Assembly (NCBI RefSeq): GCF_030287445.1
Contig: NZ_JASVWB010000002.1
Span: 806,001-870,000, forward strand
DNA from: Streptomyces sp. ALI-76-A
GTDB lineage: Bacteria; Actinomycetota; Actinomycetes; Streptomycetales; Streptomycetaceae
Reading direction: 5' to 3'
DNA length: 64,000 nucleotides
Shown: in pieces, positions 7,817 through 20,930 of the stretch
Position numbering within the stretch: position 1 is the stretch's first letter
Layout: each line of letters opens with the position of its first letter
Translations under genes and position numbers: made by a program
Notes under the pieces: generated by a model
What the model was told of the DNA's origin: nothing
What the model saw: the letters and a program-made list of their open reading frames with translations, nothing else
The model's database searches: none

Positions 7817-8620
7817 ATGAACCACGACGTGAGGCCCCCCAGCGCCACGAAGGACGTCATGTCCACGCACTCCGTGTTCGGCGCTCCCTGCTGGGTCAGT
7901 CTGACCAGCCGCGACGTGGAGGCGACCGAGAGGTTCTACTCCGCCGTGCTGGGCTGGCAGTGGCGGCCGGCGAAGCTCGGCGACCGCTTCCGCATGGCGC
8001 TGGCGGAGGGGACACCCGTCGCCGGGATCGCCGCGGTGGCGAACATGTGGCAGATGGCGGTCGCCTGGACGCCGTACTTCGCCGTGTCCAGCGCGGACGA
8101 GGCGGCGGCACGGGCGCAGGAGCGCGGCGGTACGGCGGCGGTCGGCCCGCTGTCCTTCCCGCCCGGGCGGGCGGCCCTGCTGGCCGACCGGGACGGCGCG
8201 ACCTTCGGCATCTGGGAGGGCGACCTCGTCGCCGACTGGGAGGCCTGGCGGGAGGCGCAGCCCGCGTTCATCCGGCTGCACACCCGCGACGCCTTCGACG
8301 CCGCCATCTTCTACGGCGAGGTCCTCGAGTGGGCGTCGGAGCGGCCCGGCTGCTGCGAGGTCCACTACGAGGGCGGCGAGGTCGTGCTGCGCAGCCGCGG
8401 GAACATCGTGGCCCGGATCGAGTCCGGGGCGCTGGGTTCGGCGCCCGATCCGGCGATCCGGCCGCACTGGCAGGTCCACTTCGCCGTCGCGGACGTGTCG
8501 GCCTGTACGCGGGCCGCCGAGGTGCACGGCGGCAGCGTGCTGTCCAAGGGCAGCGACGAGGCCGTGCTGCGCGACCTGGACGGCGCGCAGTTCACGGTGA
8601 CCTCGCGCCGCGAGCGCTGA
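7817..8620 (+). CDS. VOC (glyoxalase/bleomycin-resistance fold) family protein, two domains
   Basis: A 267-residue cytosolic protein with two vicinal-oxygen-chelate modules. The first (about residues 20-130) opens with APCWVSLTSRDVEATERFYSAVLGW. The second (about 148-262) opens with FIRLHTRDAFDAAIFYGEVLEW. Both have the beta-alpha-beta pattern and the helix that follows the first strand. The metal ligands are not complete, so it may bind a small molecule rather than catalyse. ATG 7817 has a weak ribosome-binding site; ATG 7859 is the alternative start. The SigB-consensus promoter upstream suggests stress induction. It is convergent with glgX. Confidence 0.85.
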   Translation: MNHDVRPPSATKDVMSTHSVFGAPCWVSLTSRDVEATERFYSAVLGWQWRPAKLGDRFRMALAEGTPVAGIAAVANMWQMAVAWTPYFAVSSADEAAARAQERGGTAAVGPLSFPPGRAALLADRDGATFGIWEGDLVADWEAWREAQPAFIRLHTRDAFDAAIFYGEVLEWASERPGCCEVHYEGGEVVLRSRGNIVARIESGALGSAPDPAIRPHWQVHFAVADVSACTRAAEVHGGSVLSKGSDEAVLRDLDGAQFTVTSRRER

Positions 8621-8661
8621 CCGGACCCGCGGCGCCCCGCGCCCCGGGTCACTGCCCGCGT

Positions 8662-10823
<2,162 letters not shown>

Positions 10824-10827
<4 letters not shown>

Positions 10828-11336
10828 CGGGCGTCCTCCAGGACGCCGGCGGACGTGCTCTCGGGTCCGGCCAGGGCCGCGACGCGCACCTCGCGCGGCA
10901 CTTGGAGCACCTCGCGCAGGTCGGGCCAGGGTGCCGTGGGCACCAGCGGGACGCGTTCGCCGGCGCGGGCGCGCTGGGAGAACCAGATGACCTTGCTGCC
11001 GGTGTCGGTGGCACAGCAGCCCCAGCCGTCGCTCATCGCGGCGATGTGCTCCAGAGCGCCGCGCAGGTCCTGGTCCGGACGCAGGTCGCAGTCGTTCTCC
11101 CCGACGGCGGTGATGAGGTGCTGGCCGTTCCACCACATCTCGATGGACGCGTTCTTGTCGGTGGCGTGTTCGTCGATGGCCTTCAGCAGCATCTCGGTGC
11201 CGCGGCAGACGGGCTCGACCAGGGTCTCCAGGTCCCAGTACCGGAGATGGGCGGCCAGGATGCGCCTGACCTGTCCCACCCGTTCCGGGCCGACCTCCAC
11301 GTCGAGGTGGTAGTAGCAAGGCACTGCGGTGTTCAT
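10824..11336 (-). CDS. GHKL-fold (RsbW-like) protein with degenerate N-box, coupled to glgX
   Basis: A 170-residue protein with the overall plan of Streptomyces anti-sigma GHKL ATPases: an N-terminal VGPERVGQVRRILAAHL helix, a central long helix, and a GWGCCATDTGSKVIWFSQ end resembling the closing strands of that family. The N-box that normally reads ELVTNAVRH is here GTEMLLKAIDEHA, so the asparagine that holds magnesium-ATP is not in place. It may bind a partner without kinase activity. ATG 11336 follows GGTGAGGAGCC. Its stop overlaps the glgX start by four bases. The fold is inferred from pattern, not a search. Confidence 0.65.
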
Positions 11337-11630
11337 CGTCGTTGGCTCCTCACCGGCGAAGCTTTCTCCTCGCCCCTGCGGGACATCGGCCCCGAACACG
11401 AAGCGTGAGCACTGATCGCTTCTGAGTCACCTCAAGAGTGGGTGGCCTAGCCCATTCGTGCAACACGAGCGCACACCTGAGGTAGTTGAAGAGCCAACAG
11501 GACGCTCGGTCACCCGGCATGCACCATGTGTGAAGACCTCGATGCCCGTAACGGATCCGTGCGTGTCCGCGCGGCAGCCGCCCGACGGTCGGGGAGACGT
11601 GCCATCGAGCCCGGGAAGGTGAACGGCACC
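11337..11630. other. Divergent control region of the glg locus
   Basis: This 294-bp gap separates the minus-strand GHKL-glgX pair from the plus-strand DUF5133-glgE operon. I see loose ACCTCA/TGAGGT half-sites (around 11430 and 11478) and a CGTG-CAA-CACG dyad, but no promoter that I would assign with confidence. No gene fits here. Confidence 0.4.
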
Positions 11631-11930
11631 ATGCTGCTACCGGCCAAAGCCGAAGTGGCCCGGCACCTGCGGCGGTACCGGGCGTGGGAACGCATGATGC
11701 TCGCCGCCCCCGCCGATCGCCGGATCCGGTCCACCTTCGAGGACTCGGGCCACACGCTCTGCGCACTGATGGGCAAGCGGTGCGCGCGCGAGGCGGCGGA
11801 CGCCGCCGAGCGCTATCTGCGGAGCACCCCGGGCACCTACCTCCAGCAGGAACGCGGCCGGCCCGGTCCGCGGGCCGTGCCCAGACGGGGCCCGCCGACG
11901 TCGGATCGGCGGTCCCCCGCGGGGAGGTAA
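11631..11930 (+). CDS. DUF5133-family small protein
   Basis: A 99-residue protein beginning MLLPAKAEVARHLRRY at ATG 11631, with GGGAAGG upstream. The region FEDSGHTLCALMGKRCAREAADAAERYL (about residues 38-66) matches the DUF5133 signature DxxYTLCVxTGTRxxxxAxxxAxxxL known from Streptomyces. The tail is arginine/proline-rich. Its function is unknown. It precedes glgE by 75 bp and is probably co-transcribed with it. A second DUF5133 gene sits directly behind the sigma factor at 45264-46121, so the family is linked twice to this stress locus. Confidence 0.8.
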   Translation: MLLPAKAEVARHLRRYRAWERMMLAAPADRRIRSTFEDSGHTLCALMGKRCAREAADAAERYLRSTPGTYLQQERGRPGPRAVPRRGPPTSDRRSPAGR

Positions 11931-12005
11931 CCACCTTCCGGCGCAGCTTCGTTTCCCGGCCGGGCGACACGTCCGGACCAGTCGAGCACGGCGGAGGTGT
12001 TTCCC

Positions 12006-13999
12006 ATGAGTTCGATCCCGACCATCGGCCGTATCCCCGTCCGGGACGTCAGGCCGGCCGTGGACGGCGGCCGCCGTCCGGCGAAGGCGGTCACCGGCGA
12101 GACGTTCCAGGTCACCGCGACTGTGTTCCGCGAGGGCCATGACGCGGTCGCCGCCAACGTCGTCCTGACGGATCCCGAGGGCCGGCACGGCCCGTGGACG
12201 CCGATGCGGGAACTGAGCCCCGGTTCCGACCGCTGGGGCGCCGAGGTGACCCCGGACGTCGAGGGCCAGTGGACCTACCGCGTCGAGGCGTGGAGCGATC
12301 CGCTGGCCACCTGGCGCCGCACCGCCCGCATAAAGGTTCCCGCGGGGATCGACACCGGGCTGGTGCTGGAGGAGGGCGCCGACCTCCACGAGCGCGCGGC
12401 GGCCGGAGTGCCGCAGGGGCCGGAACAGGCGGCGGTGCTGGCCGCCGTGGAGATCCTGCGCGACGACTCCCTGCCGGTCGCGACCCGGCTGGCGGCGGCG
12501 TTGACGCCGGAGGTGGACGCGGTGCTGGCCCGGTATCCGCTGCGGGAGCTGGTGACGGCGTCGGAGTCGCTGCCGCTGCTGGTGGAGCGGGAGCGGGCCC
12601 TGTTCGGGTCCTGGTACGAGTTCTTCCCCCGCTCCGAGGGCACTCCCGAGCGGCCGCACGGCACGTTCCGCACCGCCGCCCGCCGGCTGCCGGAGATCGC
12701 CCGGATGGGCTTCGACGTCGTGTACCTGCCGCCCATCCACCCCATCGGCCACACCTTCCGCAAGGGCCCCAACAACACCCTGTCGGCCGGCCCCGACGAC
12801 GTGGGCGTGCCCTGGGCGATCGGCTCCTCCGAGGGCGGCCACGACGCCGTCCACCCCGACCTGGGCACCCTGGAGGACTTCGACTGGTTCGTGGGCCGGG
12901 CGCGGGAGCTGGGCCTGGAGATCGCGCTGGACTTCGCGTTGCAGTGCTCCCCGGACCACCCCTGGGTGCACAAGCACCCGGAGTGGTTCCACCACCGTCC
13001 CGACGGGACGATCGCGTACGCGGAGAACCCGCCCAAGAAGTACCAGGACATCTACCCGATCGCGTTCGACGCGGACATGGACGGCCTGATCGCCGAGACG
13101 CTGCGGGTGCTGCGGCACTGGATGGACCACGGGGTGCGGATCTTCCGGGTCGACAACCCGCACACCAAACCGGTCGTGTTCTGGGAGCGGGTGATCGACG
13201 GCATCAACCGCACCGACCCCGACGTGATCTTCCTGGCCGAGGCGTTCACCCGGCCCGCGATGATGCACACGCTGGCCCAGATCGGTTTCCAGCAGTCGTA
13301 CACGTACTTCACCTGGCGTACCGGCAAGGAGGAACTGACCGAGTACCTCAGCGAGCTGTCGGGGGAGGCCGCCTCCTACATGCGGCCCAACTTCTTCCCC
13401 AACACGCCCGACATCCTGCACGCCTACCTCCAGCACGGCGGCCGGCCCGCCTTCGAGGTGCGGGCCGTGCTCGCCGCGACCCTCTCCCCCACCTGGGGCG
13501 TCTACAGCGGCTACGAACTGTGCGAGAACACCCCCGTGCGCGACGGCAGCGAGGAGTACCTCGACTCCGAGAAATACCAGCTCAAGCCCCGTGACTGGGA
13601 AGCCGCCGACCGCGAGGGACGCAGCATCACCCCCCTGATCACCCGGCTCAACACCATCCGGCGGCGCCACCCCGCGCTCCGGCAGCTCAGGAACATCGAC
13701 TTCCACCACGCCGACAACGGCGCCGTCATGGCGTACAGCAAGCAAGCGGGTGAGAACACGGTTCTGGTGGTCGTCAATCTCGATCCGCACCACGCCCAGG
13801 AGGCCACCGTCTCGTTGGACATGCCACGGCTCGGCCTGGAATGGCACGAGTCCGTGTCCATGCACGACGAACTGGCGGGTGAGACCTATCGCTGGAGCAG
13901 GAACAACTATGTGCGACTGGAGCCCGGTCGGGCGCCCGCGCACGTGTTCCACGTCCGGCGGTCGGCCGCCTCGCCGCAGAACGGAGGGTCACCAGCGTC

Positions 14000-14003
<4 letters not shown>
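12006..14003 (+). CDS. glgE: Alpha-1,4-glucan:maltose-1-phosphate maltosyltransferase GlgE
   Basis: A 665-residue GH13_3 enzyme that transfers maltosyl units from maltose-1-phosphate to the non-reducing ends of alpha-glucan. The order is an N-terminal beta domain (about 8-112), a helical insert, the catalytic barrel (about 200-590) and a C-terminal beta domain. The nucleophile is D383 in [10 protein letters not shown] and the acid/base is E412 in FLAEAFTRP; the spacing of 29 is the same as in characterised actinobacterial GlgE. ATG 12006 follows GCGGAGG. Its stop overlaps treS in ATGA. It works with TreS and maltokinase next door. Confidence 0.96.
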
Positions 14004-15718
<1,715 letters not shown>

Positions 15719-15746
15719 GCGTGTGCCGACGAAAGGACGCGTCACC

Positions 15747-17108
15747 ATGCCGAAGACCGCATTCCTCCGTGCCAGACGCTCGGTCGTCGCCGACCCGATG
15801 CTCTCGTTCGGTGATCTGCTGCGCGACTGGCTGCCCCGGCAGCGCTGGTTCGCGGGCAAGGACCGGCCTGTCACAGAGCTGGGTCTGCTGTCGATGACCG
15901 AACTGTTCCCGGGCTGTCTGCACCTGCTGGTGCAGACCGGTCCCGCCCCGGTGCCGGCCCCGGGCGGCGGCACGCCGGCCGGTGACTGCTACCAGCTGCT
16001 GCTCGGCGTACGGAAGCATCTGTCGCCGCGCCTGGGCCGCGCGCTCATCGGCCGGGCGGAACGCGGGCCGTTCGCGGGCATGACGGTGTACGACGCCCTG
16101 CACGACCCCCGGTCGGCGCAGCTGCTCCTGGAACGGCTGCGGCACCAGGGTTCGGCCGGTCCGCTGCGCTTCGAGGGTGACGCGTCCGTGCCCGTGCCGG
16201 CCGGGCTGCCGCCGCGGCTGCTGGACGCCGAGCAGTCCAACTCCTCGCTGGTGTACGGCGACGAGTTCATCCTGAAGCTCTTCCGCCGCGTCCAGCCGGG
16301 GATCAACCCCGACCTGGAGGTACCGGGCGCGCTGGCCGGGCAGGGCTGCCGCCGTGTTCCCGCCCCGGTGGCCTGGTTCCGGACCACGCAGCCGCAGGAG
16401 GCGACGCTGGGCGTGCTCCAGCCGTACCTGCGGGACGCCGCCGACGGCTGGGCGCTGGCGCTGCGCGCCCTCGCCACCGGGGACGACTTCACCCAGCACT
16501 CCTGGGAGCTGGGGCGGGCCATGGCGGAGGTGCACCTCGCGCTGGCCTCGGCGTTCCCCTCCGGCACCCATGACGAGAGCAGCCGTACGGCGGCGGCGAT
16601 GACCGAGCGGCTGGACGCCGCCGCGCACTGCGTGCCCGCCCTCAAGCCGTTCGTGCCCGGTCTGCGGGGCGCCTTCGGCGCACTCGTCGCCTGCGATCCC
16701 GGACCCCCCGCCCAGCGCATCCACGGTGACCTGCACCTGGGACAGGTGCTGCGGGCGGGACGCGAGTGGTTCGTCATCGACTTCGAGGGCGAGCCGTCCC
16801 GCCCGCTCGCCGAGCGGCGCAGCACCCAGTCCCCGCTGCGGGACATCGCCGGCATGCTGCGCTCCTTCGACTACGCGGCCCGGCAGCGCCGCCCGTGGCG
16901 TCCTGAGTGGGCGCGCCGCTGCCGGGAGGCGTTCTGCGCGGGCTACGCGGCCCGCGCCGGATGGGATCCACGCAAGAAGCACGGCCTGCTCCGTGCCTAT
17001 GAGACGGACCGGGCGGTCTACGAGGTCCTCTACGAGGCCAGGCACCGCCCCGACTGGCTTCCCGTACCCATGGCGGCGATCGAGCGTCTCGCCGTGAGAG
17101 GAGACTGA
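15747..17108 (+). CDS. mak: Maltokinase (Pep2/Mak)
   Basis: A 453-residue kinase with an aminoglycoside-phosphotransferase-like fold that converts maltose and ATP to maltose-1-phosphate, the GlgE donor. The N-terminal cap contains WLPRQRWFAGKDRPV. The catalytic loop is QRIHGDLHLGQVL and the metal-binding motif is VIDFEGEP, followed by the typical SPLRDIAGMLRSFDYAA. ATG 15747 is preferred over GTG 15723 because GAAAGGA lies nine bases before it. It is followed after 3 bp by glgB, so all four enzymes form one operon. Confidence 0.94.
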   Translation: MPKTAFLRARRSVVADPMLSFGDLLRDWLPRQRWFAGKDRPVTELGLLSMTELFPGCLHLLVQTGPAPVPAPGGGTPAGDCYQLLLGVRKHLSPRLGRALIGRAERGPFAGMTVYDALHDPRSAQLLLERLRHQGSAGPLRFEGDASVPVPAGLPPRLLDAEQSNSSLVYGDEFILKLFRRVQPGINPDLEVPGALAGQGCRRVPAPVAWFRTTQPQEATLGVLQPYLRDAADGWALALRALATGDDFTQHSWELGRAMAEVHLALASAFPSGTHDESSRTAAAMTERLDAAAHCVPALKPFVPGLRGAFGALVACDPGPPAQRIHGDLHLGQVLRAGREWFVIDFEGEPSRPLAERRSTQSPLRDIAGMLRSFDYAARQRRPWRPEWARRCREAFCAGYAARAGWDPRKKHGLLRAYETDRAVYEVLYEARHRPDWLPVPMAAIERLAVRGD

Positions 17109-17111
17109 CCC

Positions 17112-19319
17112 GTGGCCCTGCGCGACGACACCTCGCTGCCCGAGCCGTCCGGACCCACCCCGCCCGGAACGGCCCCGCCTCTGGACCCCGCCGACCGCGG
17201 ACGCCTGCTGTCGGGCGCCCACCACGACCCGCACGCCCTGCTGGGCGCCCACCCGGTCCCGGGCGGGATCGCCTTCCGGGCGCTGCGCCCGTTCGCCCGC
17301 TCGGTGAGCGTCGTGGTCGACGGCGCGCGCACCCGCCTCGCCTCCGAGGGCGAGGGCCTCTTCTCCGGCGTCCTGCCGCTCGACGCGATCCCCGCGTACA
17401 CGCTGCTGGTGGTGTACGCGGACGGCGAGCAGGAGACGCACGACCCGTACCGCTTCCTGCCCGCCCTCGGCGAGACCGACCTCCACCTCATCCGTGAGGG
17501 CCGGCACGAGCAGCTGTGGAAGGCGCTGGGCGCGGAGCCGATGACGCACCAGGGCGTGCGCGGCACCCGGTTCACGGTGTGGGCGCCGAACGCGCGGGGC
17601 GTGCGGGTGGCCGGCGACTTCACCTTCTGGGACGGGCAGGCGTTCCCGATGCGGTCCCTGGGGGCGTCCGGGGTGTGGGAGCTGTTCCTGCCGGGCATCG
17701 GGGAGGGCACGCGGTACAAGTTCGAGATCACCTCCCGTCACGGCGGCCGGTTCCTCAAGGCCGACCCGATGGCCCGCCGCTCCGAGGTGCCGCCCGACAC
17801 GGCGTCCGTCGTGACCTCCTCGCGGTACGAGTGGGGCGACGAGGAGTGGATGGCCCGGCGCGGGGACGTGCCGGTGCACCGGGCGCCCTTCTCGGTGTAC
17901 GAGGTCCACCTGCCGTCCTGGCGCCCGGGGCTGACGTACCGGCAGCTGGCCGAGGAACTCCCCGCCTACGTCAAGGACCTCGGCTTCACCCATGTCGAGC
18001 TGATGCCGGTCGCGCAGCACCCCTTCAGCGGTTCCTGGGGCTACCAGGTCACCGGCTTCTACGCGCCGATGGCCCAGCTCGGCACACCGGACGACTTCAA
18101 GCACCTGGTCGACGCCCTGCACCGGGCCGACATCGGCGTGATCATGGACTGGGTCCCGGCGCACTTCCCGAAGGACGACTGGGCGCTGGCCCGCTTCGAC
18201 GGGGACCCGCTGTACGAGCCGGGGGACGACCGGCGGGCCGAGCATCCGGACTGGGGCACCTACGAGTTCGACTTCGGGCGGGTCGAGGTGCGCAACTTCC
18301 TCGTCGCCAACGCCGTGTACTGGTGCGAGGAGTTCCACATCGACGGCCTGCGGGTGGACGCCGTCGCCTCCATGCTCTACCTCGACTACTCGCGCGAATC
18401 GGGGCAGTGGACGCCGAACGTGTTCGGGGGCCGTGAGGACCTGGCCGCGAAGGCGTTCCTCCAGGAGATGAACGCGACCGTGTACCGGCGGGCACCGGGC
18501 GTGGTGACCATCGCCGAGGAGTCCACGGCGTGGGACGGCGTGACCCGGCCCACCGACAGCGGCGGTCTGGGCTTCGGGCTGAAGTGGAACATGGGCTGGA
18601 TGCACGACTCGCTGGAGTACATCAGCCATGAGCCCGTCCACCGCAAGTACCACCACAACGAGATGACCTTCTCGATGGTGTACGCCTACAGCGAGAACTT
18701 CGTGCTGCCCGTCTCGCACGACGAGGTCGTCCACGGCAAGCAGGCCCTCGTGTCGAAGATGCCGGGCGACTGGTGGCAGCAGCGCGCCAACCACCGGGCC
18801 TACCTGGGCTTCATGTGGGCCCACCCCGGCAAGCAACTCCTCTTCATGGGCCAGGAGTTCGCCCAGGGAGCCGAGTGGTCCGAACCGGACGGTCCCGACT
18901 GGTGGCTGCTGGACCCGGAGTACGGGGCCGAGGCCGACCACCGGGGCGTGCGCGACCTGGTCCGCGACCTCAACACCGTCTACCGGCACACGCCGGCGCT
19001 GTGGCAGCGCGACACCGACCCCGGCGGCTTCCGGTGGGTGGTCGGCGACGCGGCCGAGGACAACGTCTTCGCGTTCCTGCGCTACGACGCCGAGGGCTCC
19101 CCGCTCCTCGCCGTCTCCAACTTCTCCCCCGTCGTCCGCCACGACTACCGGATCGGCGTCCCGGACGACGTCGTCGCCTGGTACGAGGCCCTCAACACCG
19201 ACGCCGCGCGGTACGGCGGCGGTGATGTCACGCACCCCGGTCCGCTGAAGCCGGAGGACGGGGCCCTGCGCCTGACGCTGCCGCCGCTGGCGACGGTCTG
19301 GCTGACGCCACGCCCCTGA
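17112..19319 (+). CDS. glgB: 1,4-alpha-glucan branching enzyme GlgB
   Basis: A 735-residue GH13_9 enzyme introducing alpha-1,6 branches into the glucan made by GlgE. Two N-terminal beta modules (about 20-115 and 125-230) precede the barrel. The nucleophile is D416 in GLRVDAVASMLYLDY and the acid/base is E469 in VTIAEESTAW; LPVSHDEVVHGK holds the third acidic residue. The GTG 17112 start is 3 bp after mak. It ends the operon; a weak CCCCGA/TCGGGG hairpin about 40 bp downstream may terminate transcription. Confidence 0.96.
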   Translation: MALRDDTSLPEPSGPTPPGTAPPLDPADRGRLLSGAHHDPHALLGAHPVPGGIAFRALRPFARSVSVVVDGARTRLASEGEGLFSGVLPLDAIPAYTLLVVYADGEQETHDPYRFLPALGETDLHLIREGRHEQLWKALGAEPMTHQGVRGTRFTVWAPNARGVRVAGDFTFWDGQAFPMRSLGASGVWELFLPGIGEGTRYKFEITSRHGGRFLKADPMARRSEVPPDTASVVTSSRYEWGDEEWMARRGDVPVHRAPFSVYEVHLPSWRPGLTYRQLAEELPAYVKDLGFTHVELMPVAQHPFSGSWGYQVTGFYAPMAQLGTPDDFKHLVDALHRADIGVIMDWVPAHFPKDDWALARFDGDPLYEPGDDRRAEHPDWGTYEFDFGRVEVRNFLVANAVYWCEEFHIDGLRVDAVASMLYLDYSRESGQWTPNVFGGREDLAAKAFLQEMNATVYRRAPGVVTIAEESTAWDGVTRPTDSGGLGFGLKWNMGWMHDSLEYISHEPVHRKYHHNEMTFSMVYAYSENFVLPVSHDEVVHGKQALVSKMPGDWWQQRANHRAYLGFMWAHPGKQLLFMGQEFAQGAEWSEPDGPDWWLLDPEYGAEADHRGVRDLVRDLNTVYRHTPALWQRDTDPGGFRWVVGDAAEDNVFAFLRYDAEGSPLLAVSNFSPVVRHDYRIGVPDDVVAWYEALNTDAARYGGGDVTHPGPLKPEDGALRLTLPPLATVWLTPRP

Positions 19320-19430
19320 TGAGGTCCGTGCGGCGGCAGCAGGTGTCCGAACGGCCCCGAGGGGGCAGTCGGGGTCGTACGACCGAGGATTCCTCGTCGC
19401 CGCCAAGGGCCACAGAAAGGGCTGCATCAC

Positions 19431-20519
19431 GTGCGCACCGTCGGAGTGGAGGAGGAACTCCTCCTGGTTGATCCGGAGACGGGCGAGCCGCAGGCACTGT
19501 CCGCCGCGGTGCTCGCCCGCGCCGCGCGGGACGACGCCGATCAGGACGTCTTCGAAAAAGAACTGCACAACCAGATGCTGGAGTTCGCGACGCATCCGCA
19601 GTCGGGCATGGAGGAGCTGCACGCGGAGATCGTCCGCTGCCGCAAGGATGCCGCCCGGCACGCCGAGGAGAGCGGCTGCGCCGTCGCCGCGCTGGCCACC
19701 TCACCGCTGCCGGTCAGCCCGTCCGTCGCCGCGGGGCGCCGTTACCAGTGGATGGCGGACCAGTACGGGATCGCCACCCAGGAACAACTCGTCATGGGCT
19801 GCCATGTACACGTTTCCGTGGAGTCCGACGAGGAGGGCGTCGCCGTCATCGACCGGATCCAGCCCTGGCTGTCGGTGCTGTCCGCGCTGAGCGCCAACTC
19901 CCCCTTCTGGCAGGGCAAGGACACCAGCTACAGCAGCTACCGCAGCCGGGTGTGGCAGCGGTGGCCGTCGGCCGGCGCGACCGAGCCGTTCCGTTCGGCC
20001 GAGCGCTACCACCGCAGGGTCGCGGACATGGTGGCCACCGGGGTGCTCCTCGACGAGGGGATGATCTACTTCGACGCCCGGCTGTCCCGGCAGTACCCGA
20101 CGGTGGAGATCCGGGTGTCCGACGTCTGCCTGCGGGCCGACACCGCCGTGCTCATCGCCACGCTCACCCGCGGCCTCGTCGAGACCGCCGCGCGTGAGTG
20201 GCGGGAGGGCGTGGAGCCGGCCGGGCACAGCGTGAGCCTGCAGCGGCTGGCGTCCTGGCGGGCCGCCCGCTGGGGCCTCACCGAGGAACTGCTGCACCCC
20301 GCGACCATGCGGCGCATGCCCGCCGAGACGGTGGTGCGGGCGCTGCTGGAGCACGTGGAGGACGCCCTCGCCGACAGCGGCGACCTGGACCGCGCCCGCG
20401 AGACCTGTGACGTGCTGCTGCGCGGCGGCAGCGGCGATCAGGTGCAGCGCGCACTGATGGAGCGGACCGGCAGCCTGCGCGACGTGGTCACCGCGTGCGT
20501 GCGCCACACGCAGGAGTAG
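19431..20519 (+). CDS. Carboxylate-amine ligase, YbdK/glutamate-cysteine ligase 2 family
   Basis: A 362-residue ATP-dependent ligase of the GCS2 (YbdK) family, which forms gamma-glutamyl-type amide bonds. The start TVGVEEELLLVDPETG is the ATP/metal-binding signature, and MGCHVHVSV, SANSPFWQGKDTSYSSYR and YPTVEIRVSDVCLRADT are further family blocks. YbdK proteins show weak glutamate-cysteine ligase activity in vitro; the true substrate is unclear. GTG 19431 follows GAAAGGG. It lies 111 bp behind glgB and is probably a separate unit. Confidence 0.9.
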   Translation: MRTVGVEEELLLVDPETGEPQALSAAVLARAARDDADQDVFEKELHNQMLEFATHPQSGMEELHAEIVRCRKDAARHAEESGCAVAALATSPLPVSPSVAAGRRYQWMADQYGIATQEQLVMGCHVHVSVESDEEGVAVIDRIQPWLSVLSALSANSPFWQGKDTSYSSYRSRVWQRWPSAGATEPFRSAERYHRRVADMVATGVLLDEGMIYFDARLSRQYPTVEIRVSDVCLRADTAVLIATLTRGLVETAAREWREGVEPAGHSVSLQRLASWRAARWGLTEELLHPATMRRMPAETVVRALLEHVEDALADSGDLDRARETCDVLLRGGSGDQVQRALMERTGSLRDVVTACVRHTQE

Positions 20520-20548
20520 GACCGCTTCCCGCCCGCCCCGGTGCTCTC

Positions 20549-20782
20549 CTACAGGATCAGCACCAGGGCGTACGCCAGGAAGAACGCCGCGATGACGACG
20601 GCCAGGACGAGGATCACGGCCAGCGGTGCCTTGGCCCAGCCCTTGGGGGGATTGTGTGTCTCCCGCGGGCCCGCCTCGGACATGCTGCTCTCGGCCGGCG
20701 GGGTCTCGCCCGGCGGTACACCGCCGCCCGGTTCCAGACCGGTGGTGCGCTCGGGCTCGGGATCAGGGTTCGGGTGGTTCAT
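20549..20782 (-). CDS. DUF6480-family small membrane protein
   Basis: A 77-residue protein from ATG 20782. The start NPDPEPERTTGLEPGGGVPPGETPP and the later GPRETHNPPKGWAK are the family signature; they precede a single membrane helix (about residues 53-75, LAVILVLAVVIAAFFLAYAL). The proline-rich N-terminus is probably cytosolic. Many Streptomyces genomes carry it, often near stress genes. The function is unknown. It is divergent from the acyl-CoA synthetase gene at 20931. Confidence 0.82.
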   Translation of the reverse strand: MNHPNPDPEPERTTGLEPGGGVPPGETPPAESSMSEAGPRETHNPPKGWAKAPLAVILVLAVVIAAFFLAYALVLIL

Positions 20783-20930
20783 GCCCCCCGGGTTCCCCGA
20801 CCCGCCGAGATCATCGGCGCCGGCCAGTTGTCCGTTCCCGGCACTCCGCGCGGTCGCCTCGGCTAGATTCGAGCACCGCAGATAACCGTGCTCATCGGCG
20901 GAGTCACAGCCCGTACACGTCAGGATCAGC